Shown: positions 58,573 to 64,000 of the stretch, piece after piece
Numbering within the stretch: the stretch's first letter is position 1
Layout: each line of letters begins with the position of its first letter
DNA from: Streptomyces venezuelae
Lineage (GTDB): Bacteria; Actinomycetota; Actinomycetes; Streptomycetales; Streptomycetaceae
DNA: 64,000 bases
Reading direction: 5' to 3'
Assembly (NCBI RefSeq): GCF_008642295.1
Contig: NZ_CP029190.1
Span: forward strand, 5,997,501 to 6,061,500
Program-made: the position numbers and the translations under genes
Notes under the pieces: generated by a model
Seen by the model: only the letters and a program-made list of their open reading frames with translations
What the model was told of the DNA's origin: nothing
The model's database searches: none

Positions 58573-58609
58573 ACCACAGGGCTACCGGGTGAGCAGGAGG
58601 CATGCGCAC

Positions 58610-59116
58610 ATGGGCATGAGCGTGACCATTTCGGCGGCGGCCGAGGACGACGCGGAGCAGATCTTCAAGCTCCAGTACCTCGCCTTCCAGAGCGAGGCCG
58701 AGCTGTACGGCAACTACCGCATCCAGCCCCTCACCCAGTCCCTGGACTCCCTGAAGGCGGAGCTCGCGACGGACACGGTGCTGGTGGCCCGGCTCGGTGA
58801 CGAGGTCGTCGGCACCGTCCGCGGCTCCACCGACGAGGACGGCACCGGCAAGATCGCCAAGCTCTGCGTCCACCCGCGGCTGCAGGGTCACGGCCTGGGC
58901 GCCCGGCTGCTGCGCGCCGTGGAGCAGGAGCTGGCCGGCACCGCCGAGACCACCCGCTACCGGCTGCACACCGGCCGCAAGAGCGAGTCCAACCTGCGGC
59001 TGTACCGCAAGGCGGGCTATGTCGCGGTCGGCGGTCGCACCGCCTCGGACGGCGTGGAACTCGTCATCCTGGAGAAGGACGCCGGCCTGCCCGCCGACTA
59101 CGCGGTCAGCGCCTAG
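58610..59116 (+). CDS. GNAT-family N-acetyltransferase
   Basis: 168 aa, single GNAT domain. Strand VTISAAAEDDAEQIFKLQYLAF, acetyl-CoA loop LCVHPRLQGHGLGARLLRAVEQEL (Q/R-x-x-G-x-G/A) and the C-terminal LRLYRKAGYVAVGGR. ATG 58610 has aggagg 9 bases upstream. Its stop codon TAG (59114-59116) is the CTAG at the left end of the MITE-like element, so the original C-terminus may have been longer or different by a few residues. Confidence 0.88.
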   Translation: MGMSVTISAAAEDDAEQIFKLQYLAFQSEAELYGNYRIQPLTQSLDSLKAELATDTVLVARLGDEVVGTVRGSTDEDGTGKIAKLCVHPRLQGHGLGARLLRAVEQELAGTAETTRYRLHTGRKSESNLRLYRKAGYVAVGGRTASDGVELVILEKDAGLPADYAVSA

Positions 59117-59341
59117 TGCTGTGACCGGAAAGGTTCACCGGCCCGCGGCGCCCGGCACGGCACCTCGTCCCCCAGCTACCGCTGGGAGGTGCCCCCAGCG
59201 TTGTCGGGCCACGCAAGTACGTCCAGTACGAGCCGTGGCCCTCCGCCTTGCGATGCGTCCCCTAGGCCCTGCGGGCCTGGGGAGGCCCCATGCACCGGAC
59301 GCCGCGGGCCTACCGGCAAACCTTCCCGGTCACAGCACTAG
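59113..59341. mobile_element. MITE-like element with 25-base terminal inverted repeats flanked by CTAG
   Basis: Between two CTAG copies (59113-59116 and 59338-59341) lies a 221-base non-coding segment. Its ends are inverted repeats: tgctgtgaccggaaaggttc at the left and, read from the right, tgctgtgaccgggaaggttt; 22 of 25 bases match, and after a 3-base indel cccgcggc also matches. CTAG looks like a target duplication. Inside are further short palindromes such as cccagctaccgctgggagg. No transposase is coded here, so it would move only in trans. It fills the whole gap between two convergent genes. Confidence 0.75.
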
Positions 59342-59807
59342 GGTCCGCCGCGCGGGCCTTCCTGAGCCACATCATCCCGGTGACCGGCAGGATCACCGGG
59401 ATGAACAGGTAGCCCATCCCGAAGTCCGACCACACGGTCGCGTCGGGGAAGGCGTCCGGCCGGACCAGGGTCCAGGTGCCCACGACGAGGACGCCGGCCA
59501 GCTCCGCGGCGCAGCACACCAGCGCCGCCCGACGGGCCTTCTCCCCGCCGCGCACCAGTGAGTACGTGATGAAGGCATAGACCAGCGCCGCCACGGCGGA
59601 CAGTGCGTACGCCAGCGGGGCCCGGCCGAACTCGGTGGAGATCTGGTAGATCGAGCGCGAGACCGCGCCCACCACCATCACCCCGTACAGCCAGACCAGC
59701 AGCACTCCGGGCCCGGACACCAACTTCTGTACGGGCCGTTCGGCCGATGCCGCGGCCGGTGCGCCGGCCGGCGCGTCGGGCGTGCTCGGGGCGTTGGCCT
59801 CAGGCAC
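59310..59807 (-). CDS. Integral membrane protein, C-terminus written by the MITE
   Basis: 165 aa with about four transmembrane helices (LLVWLYGVMVVGAV, LAYALSAVAALVYAFITYSL, ALVCCAAELAGVLVVGTWTL, GYLFIPVILPVTGMMWL) after an Ala/Pro-rich N-terminus. The last codons (DPSAVTGKVCR) and the TAG stop lie in the right terminal repeat of the MITE, so the original end has been replaced. I choose GTG 59807 with ggggagg 5 bases upstream; ATG 59828 would overlap the upstream gene more. Overlaps that gene by 8 bases, so they are coupled. Confidence 0.75.
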   Translation of the reverse strand: MPEANAPSTPDAPAGAPAAASAERPVQKLVSGPGVLLVWLYGVMVVGAVSRSIYQISTEFGRAPLAYALSAVAALVYAFITYSLVRGGEKARRAALVCCAAELAGVLVVGTWTLVRPDAFPDATVWSDFGMGYLFIPVILPVTGMMWLRKARAADPSAVTGKVCR

Positions 59808-60168
59808 CGGTGCCTCCCCAGATGTCATGGAGCCGTACTTCGAGGACGGCGAGGACCACGGCACCCGCGGCCACCGTCACCGAGCCCCACTTGGTCCGCT
59901 CGCTCAGGCTGAGCATTCCGGCGGCCGGGATCGCGGCGAGGGCGCCCAGCAGATAGGCCGTGAAGATCACGCCGCCCTCGTCGGGCCGCTCGCCCCGGGC
60001 CAGCCGGACCAGCCCGATCACCAGCTGCACCAGCACCAGCACGGTCACCACGGCCATGCCGATGAAGTGCCAGTCCTTGGTCGGCTGGTCCCGGTAGGCG
60101 GCGAATCCGCACCAGCCGGCGAGGGCGAGCGAGGCCACGCCGATGGCGAGGGTCAGGGCGTCGAGCAT
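59800..60168 (-). CDS. Small integral membrane protein
   Basis: 122 aa, four hydrophobic segments (TLAIGVASLALAGWCGFAA, GMAVVTVLVLVQLVIGLV, IFTAYLLGALAAIPAAGML, VTVAAGAVVLAVLEV). No family recognised. Coupled by an 8-base overlap to the next membrane protein; the two probably form a complex. The region 60169-60408 upstream contains no gene I can support. Confidence 0.75.
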   Translation of the reverse strand: MLDALTLAIGVASLALAGWCGFAAYRDQPTKDWHFIGMAVVTVLVLVQLVIGLVRLARGERPDEGGVIFTAYLLGALAAIPAAGMLSLSERTKWGSVTVAAGAVVLAVLEVRLHDIWGGTGA

Positions 60169-60408
60169 GCAGCGAGGGTATTACGCGCCGAAAGACCCGA
60201 TGCGCGCGCCCCTGGGCGCCACCCGGCGGGGGAGTGGTCTTGACCACATGGCACCCCTTCGGCGCCTCGCCCGCGGATCGGGGTCGTACGGGCTCATCCG
60301 GCGGTGTCCGCGCAGGTCACGGGCGAGGGCGCGGCCCTCGGGGCGGACGGCCGCCTCGACCCCTGATGTCCGCTATGCGGCCGGTATCCGTCCGGATAGC
60401 GGACAACG

Positions 60409-60439
60409 TTGATCGGTGAGCGAGCCGGTCTGGTTTACT
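60409..60439 (+). promoter_or_regulatory. Candidate promoter of the met leader ORF
   Basis: TTGATC (60409-60414), 19 bases, TTTACT (60434-60439), then 7 bases to ATG 60447. The distance implies a leaderless mRNA beginning at the ORF start codon. Confidence 0.5.
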
Positions 60440-60446
60440 GGCGCCC

Positions 60447-60533
60447 ATGACCACGACGAGCAGCCGCACCCTTGCGACCGAGGCGATGATGACGCCCGGT
60501 GCTCGTTGTATGTGTCGAATGTGCGCCTTCTGA
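60447..60533 (+). CDS. Leader ORF rich in Met and Cys upstream of metNIQ (28 codons)
   Basis: ATG 60447 to TGA 60531-60533. The peptide begins MTTTSSRTLATEAMM and ends CMCRMCAF: five Met (1, 14, 15, 22, 25) and three Cys (21, 23, 26) in 28 residues, six of the last eight codons before AF* being Cys, Met or Arg. It lacks a ribosome site and starts 7 bases after a -10 hexamer. Mycobacterial leaderless Cys-rich ORFs attenuate downstream operons when charged tRNA-Cys is short, so a similar Met/Cys sensor for the transporter is likely. Confidence 0.65.
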   Translation: MTTTSSRTLATEAMMTPGARCMCRMCAF

Positions 60534-60684
60534 GGGCCCTTCCCCCACTTGGCCTCGCGCCCCGAAGCGAGCCCCCGGCCGAGCCCGTCCGCGTCCCGGA
60601 CCGCTCCTGCCCGCGTTCCCCCCAGATGTTTTGTTCCGTGCCGGCCGCCTGCCGCGCCGCGCACTCGACAGCGACGGAATCCCT
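60534..60684 (+). promoter_or_regulatory. metN leader, candidate attenuator hairpins
   Basis: Small stems follow the leader ORF: CTCGC/GCGAG (60554-60558 with 60567-60571) and GTCCG/CGGAC (60587-60591 with 60597-60601), then a T-rich gttttgtt at 60628-60635. Ribosome stalling on the Cys/Met codons could alter these folds. I do not see a SAM riboswitch core. Confidence 0.4.
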
Positions 60685-61746
60685 GTGATCACCACATCGG
60701 GCCTCACGAAGGTCTACCAGTCCCGTGGCCGAGAGGTCACCGCCCTGGACGGCGTGGACCTCCACGTCCGCGAGGGCGAGGTCTACGGAGTCATCGGCCA
60801 GAGCGGCGCCGGCAAGTCCTCGCTCATCCGGTGCGTGAACCTGCTGGAACGCCCCACCTCCGGCACCGTCACCGTCGACGGAGTCGACCTCACCGCACTG
60901 GCCGGCAGCGGCCGGCGGGCCGGCCGGGAACTCCGCGAGGCCCGCAGCCGTATCGGCATGGTCTTCCAGCACTTCAACCTGCTGTCCTCGCGCACCGTCC
61001 AGGACAACATCGAGCTGCCCCTGGAGATCCTCGGCGTCTCCGGCCGCGAGCGCTCCCGCAAGGCGCAGGAACTCCTCGGCCTCGTCGGCCTCGCCGACAA
61101 GGCCAAGGCCTACCCCGGCCAGCTCTCCGGCGGCCAGAAGCAGCGCGTCGGCATCGCCCGCGCCCTGGCCGGCGAACCCAAGGTGCTGCTCTCCGACGAG
61201 GCCACCAGCGCCCTGGACCCCGAGACCACCCGCTCCATCCTGACGCTGCTGCGCGACCTCAACCGCCAGCTGGGCCTGACCGTGCTCCTCATCACGCACG
61301 AGATGGACGTCGTCAAGACCATCTGCGACTCCGCGGCCCTGATGAAGAAGGGACGGATCGTGGAATCCGGCACCGTCTCCGAGCTCCTCGCCACCCCCGG
61401 CTCCGAGCTCGCCGCCGAACTCTTCCCGCTGACCGGCTCCGCGACCACCGCCGAGCAGACCGTCATCGACGTGACCTTCCACGGCGAGACCGCGACCCAG
61501 CCGGTCATCTCCCAGCTGGCCCGCACCTACAACATCGACATCTCGATCCTCGGTGCCGCCATGGACACCGTCGGCGGCAGGCAGATCGGCCGGATGCGCA
61601 TCGAGCTCCCCGGCCGCTACGAGGACAACGTCGTGCCCGTCGGCTTCCTGCGCGAGCAGGGCCTGCAGGTCGACGTCGTCGACGTCGCCGACAACACCGA
61701 CGCGGACACCGAGCTCGCCGAACTGGTCAAGGACGGTGCCCGGTGA
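60685..61746 (+). CDS. metN: Methionine ABC transporter ATP-binding protein
   Basis: 353 aa. Walker A GQSGAGKSS at 39-47, Q-loop FQHFNLLSSRTV near 99, signature LSGGQKQR near 149, Walker B VLLSDEATSALD near 168 and H-loop THEM near 204. A C-terminal NIL (ACT-like) methionine-sensing domain spans about 270-350 (VIDVTFHGETATQPVISQLAR). Powers D/L-methionine uptake; methionine binding to NIL inhibits it. Start GTG 60685 encodes V/M-ITTSGLTKVY. Confidence 0.95.
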   Translation: MITTSGLTKVYQSRGREVTALDGVDLHVREGEVYGVIGQSGAGKSSLIRCVNLLERPTSGTVTVDGVDLTALAGSGRRAGRELREARSRIGMVFQHFNLLSSRTVQDNIELPLEILGVSGRERSRKAQELLGLVGLADKAKAYPGQLSGGQKQRVGIARALAGEPKVLLSDEATSALDPETTRSILTLLRDLNRQLGLTVLLITHEMDVVKTICDSAALMKKGRIVESGTVSELLATPGSELAAELFPLTGSATTAEQTVIDVTFHGETATQPVISQLARTYNIDISILGAAMDTVGGRQIGRMRIELPGRYEDNVVPVGFLREQGLQVDVVDVADNTDADTELAELVKDGAR

Positions 61747-62429
61747 CCTGGTCCGAAATGCAGCCCCTGCTCAGCCAGGGCACCTACGACACCCTCTACA
61801 TGGTGCTGTGGGCCACCGTGGTCACCGTCCTCGGCGGCCTCCCGCTCGGTGTCCTGCTGGTCCTGACCGACAAGGGCGGACTGCTGCAGAACCGTCCCTT
61901 CAACAAGGTCCTCGGCGTCGTGGTGAACATCGGCCGCTCGATGCCGTTCATCATCCTGCTGATCTGGCTGATCCCCGTCACCAAGTGGGTGATCGGCGTC
62001 TTCACCGGCTTCCCCACCTACATCGGCCCCACCGCGATGATCGTGCCGCTCTCCATCGGCGCCATCCCCTTCTTCGCCCGCCTGGTCGAGACGGCCGTCC
62101 GGGAGGTCGACCACGGCCTCGTCGAGGCAGTCCAGTCCATGGGCGGCGGCATCCCCACGATCGTGTGGAAGGTCCTGCTGCCCCAGGCACTGCCCTCCCT
62201 GGTCTCCGGACTCACCACCACCGTCATCGCCCTCATCGGCTACTCGGCGCTCGCCGGAGCCGTCGGCGGCGAAGGACTCGGCAGTCTCGCGATCACCTAC
62301 GGCTACCAGCGCTTCGAAGGCGACTTCATGCTCGCCACCGTCGCCCTGCTGATCGTGATCGTGACCGCCGTCCAGCTGCTCGGCGACGGCGCCGTACGCC
62401 TGCTCGCCCGCCGCGGCCGGACGGCCTGA
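61743..62429 (+). CDS. metI: Methionine ABC transporter permease
   Basis: 228 aa, five or six helices with the ABC permease EAA-type loop (EAVQSMGGGIPTIVWKVLLPQALPSLVSG near 140). GTG 61743 overlaps the metN stop (GTGA), so the two are translationally coupled. Confidence 0.95.
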   Translation: MTWSEMQPLLSQGTYDTLYMVLWATVVTVLGGLPLGVLLVLTDKGGLLQNRPFNKVLGVVVNIGRSMPFIILLIWLIPVTKWVIGVFTGFPTYIGPTAMIVPLSIGAIPFFARLVETAVREVDHGLVEAVQSMGGGIPTIVWKVLLPQALPSLVSGLTTTVIALIGYSALAGAVGGEGLGSLAITYGYQRFEGDFMLATVALLIVIVTAVQLLGDGAVRLLARRGRTA

Positions 62430-62515
62430 CCCGCCACCCCCGGACTCTCCACCCCCAAAGCCCGCACTTGTCGTGCTCGGGCGTCATCCGCACCACCAAG
62501 AAAGAGGCACTCTTC

Positions 62516-63382
62516 GTGCGCAAGAACACCAAGATCACCGCTGTCGCCGCTGCCACCGCCGCGCTCGCCCTGGGCCTCACCGCCTGCGGCAGCTCCTCCG
62601 ACCCGGCCGCCAAGAAGGCCGGCGGCAGCACCGACACCAACGCGGCCCTCGTCGTCGCGGCCTCCCCGACCCCGCACGCCGACATCCTGAAGTTCGTCAA
62701 GGACAACCTGGCGGCGAAGGAAGGCCTCAAGCTGGACGTGAAGGAGTTCACCGACTACGTCCTGCCGAACAAGGCCACCCAGGACGGCCAGGTCGACGCG
62801 AACTACTTCCAGCACAAGCCCTACCTCGACGACTTCAACGCCAAGAACGGCACCACCATCGTTCCGGTCGTCAACGTGCACCTGGAGCCCCTCGGCCTCT
62901 ACTCCAAGAAGGCCAAGGCCCTGACCGACATCACGTCCGGCCAGACCATCGCCGTCCCCAACGACAACACCAACGAGGGCCGCGCCCTCCACCTCCTCGC
63001 CGCCAACGGCCTGATCACCCTCAAGGAGGGCGTCGGCGCCACCGCCAAGCTCTCCGACATCACCGACGCCAAGGGCCTGAAGTTCAAGGAGCTGGAGGCC
63101 GCCACGCTGCCCCGCGCCCTCGGCGAGGTCGACGCCGCCGTGATCAACGGCAACTACGCCATCGAGGCCGACCTCAAGCCCAAGGAGCAGGCCCTGGCCC
63201 TGGAGAAGGCCGAGGGCAACCCGTACGCCAACTTCCTCGCCGTGAAGAAGGGCAACGAGAACGACCCGCGGATCCAGAAGCTCGCCAAGCTCCTGAACTC
63301 GCCCGAGGTCAAGAAGTTCATCGAGGACAAGTACGCAGGCTCGGTCAGCGCGGCCTTCGGCGCCCCGCAGTCCCAGTCCTGA
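62516..63382 (+). CDS. metQ: Methionine-binding lipoprotein
   Basis: 288 aa, NlpA/MetQ family. Lipobox LTAC after MRKNTKITAVAAATAALALG anchors it at the membrane. Typical motifs: VVAASPTPHADILKFVKD near 47, QDGQVDANYFQHKPYLDDF near 80 and DAAVINGNYAIEADL near 195, which line the methionine pocket. GTG 62516 has aagagg 8 bases upstream. Completes the metNIQ operon. Confidence 0.96.
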   Translation: MRKNTKITAVAAATAALALGLTACGSSSDPAAKKAGGSTDTNAALVVAASPTPHADILKFVKDNLAAKEGLKLDVKEFTDYVLPNKATQDGQVDANYFQHKPYLDDFNAKNGTTIVPVVNVHLEPLGLYSKKAKALTDITSGQTIAVPNDNTNEGRALHLLAANGLITLKEGVGATAKLSDITDAKGLKFKELEAATLPRALGEVDAAVINGNYAIEADLKPKEQALALEKAEGNPYANFLAVKKGNENDPRIQKLAKLLNSPEVKKFIEDKYAGSVSAAFGAPQSQS

Positions 63383-63431
63383 CACATTCCCCACCCCCTC
63401 CGGGACACGCGTACGACACCTGCACGGCACC

Positions 63432-63464
63432 GGCCCCGCATCCCCGCCACGGGGGCGCGGGGCC
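63432..63464 (+). terminator. Probable terminator hairpin after metQ
   Basis: ggccccgc (63432-63439) pairs with gcggggcc (63457-63464) around an inner cccc/gggg stem. It is 49 bases past the metQ stop; no T-run follows. Confidence 0.5.
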
Positions 63465-63557
63465 CGGCCATGCACATCCGCGCGCCGATGCTGCATGCTG
63501 TGGCTCTACGGCCCGCACAAACGGTCCCGCACCACCGTCTCAGGCATGGAGCTGCGC

Positions 63558-64000
63558 ATGACTACCACCTTCCCGGACGTCTCCATCAGCACGGACCGGC
63601 TGGTGCTGCGCCCGTTCGAGGAAGGCGATGTCGCCGCGCTCGCCGAGATGATGAACGACGAACTCATCACGGCCTGGACCTCCGTGCCGCACCCCTACAC
63701 CCACGCCGACGCCTACCGCTGGGCCACCCGCCACGCCCACGCCGAACGCACCGAGGGCCGCGGCATCGTCTTCGCCGTCACCGAGTTCCTGACCCAGCGC
63801 CTGGTCGGGGTCATCCACCTGCAGAACACCAACTGGCGCACCCGCGCCACCGAGGTCGGCTACGTCACCGCCCCCTGGGCCCGGGGCGAGGGCTACGCCA
63901 GCGAGTCCGTCCTCGCCGTCGCCCACTGGCTCTTCCGCGATCAGGGCTTCGAACGCCTCGAACTGCGCACCGCCGCCGACAACACCGCCTCCCAGCAGGT
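63558..64000 (+). CDS. RimJ/RimL-type GNAT acetyltransferase (3' end outside window)
   Basis: N-terminal 147 residues visible. ISTDRLVLRPFEEGDV is the RimJ/RimL signature, and EVGYVTAPWARGEGYASESVLAVAHWLF is the acetyl-CoA-binding region. These enzymes acetylate protein N-termini or small amines, often antibiotics; the substrate is unknown. I use ATG 63558 (GGAG 6 bases upstream); ATG 63546 is possible. Confidence 0.88.
   Translation, partial: MTTTFPDVSISTDRLVLRPFEEGDVAALAEMMNDELITAWTSVPHPYTHADAYRWATRHAHAERTEGRGIVFAVTEFLTQRLVGVIHLQNTNWRTRATEVGYVTAPWARGEGYASESVLAVAHWLFRDQGFERLELRTAADNTASQQ

Noticed and set aside
60169..60684. SAM riboswitch upstream of metN
   Set aside because: I looked for the conserved SAM-IV or SAM-I core and did not find it; the leader ORF explains the region better.

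Overview
The window is high-G+C actinobacterial chromosome, almost certainly Streptomyces. The sequence shows roughly 70% or more G+C, frequent GTG starts, many 4-base ATGA/GTGA gene overlaps, Tat and lipoprotein signals, leaderless promoters and Ala/Pro-rich low-complexity proteins. From memory, the gene order resembles the S. coelicolor stretch running from the glnA4 cluster past infC-rpmI-rplT, pheST and the arg cluster to metNIQ. It is mostly core chromosome with small accessory inserts; I see no prophage, integrative element, complete IS, CRISPR array, tRNA or rRNA gene.

Region by region. 1-5.0 kb: a 5'-3' exonuclease (cut by the window edge), an XRE-cupin regulator, a BtuF-like binding protein, a lipoprotein, and a TDT-type exporter facing a LysR regulator. 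5.2-12.0 kb: a gamma-glutamylation catabolic cluster (class I amidotransferase hydrolase, permease, FadR-type regulator, GS-like glnA4, aldehyde dehydrogenase, SDR) that fits ethanolamine or a similar amine. 12-17.7 kb: an alanine-racemase-fold enzyme, a repeat-rich membrane protein, a mycosin-like protease, SseB and DUF1844. 17.7-25.6 kb: translation genes infC-rpmI-rplT (infC with an apparent ATC start and a structured leader), a TrmH-family methyltransferase, an orphan histidine kinase and pheS-pheT. 25.7-36.4 kb: mixed regulators and enzymes (PP2C phosphatase, NsdA-like regulator, NUDIX, 3-hydroxybutyryl-CoA dehydrogenase, GH10-like hydrolase, a MocR/EamA divergent pair, a degenerate histidine phosphatase, an acetyltransferase).

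36.7-49.5 kb: arginine biosynthesis, argCJBDR then argGH, with ARG-box palindromes over both promoters. The two arg blocks are separated by a small membrane protein, an L,D-transpeptidase and two HEAT-repeat proteins. 49.6-60.2 kb: a class A beta-lactamase, a two-gene caspase-EACC1 module (a predicted conflict or cell-death system), a TetR-MFS efflux pair, a lipid acyltransferase, a phosphodiesterase, a small sigma factor, an acetyltransferase, and a MITE-like element whose terminal repeats supply the stop codons of both neighbouring genes. 60.4-63.4 kb: the methionine transporter metNIQ, preceded by an apparently leaderless 28-codon ORF rich in Met and Cys codons that looks like an attenuator. 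The window ends inside another acetyltransferase.

The observations I rate highest are the metNIQ leader ORF, the caspase-EACC1 pair, the MITE and its solo terminal repeat, GC-rich dispersed repeats read in frame into two proteins, the infC ATC start with its leader, and the overlapping start codons of the EamA/MocR pair.
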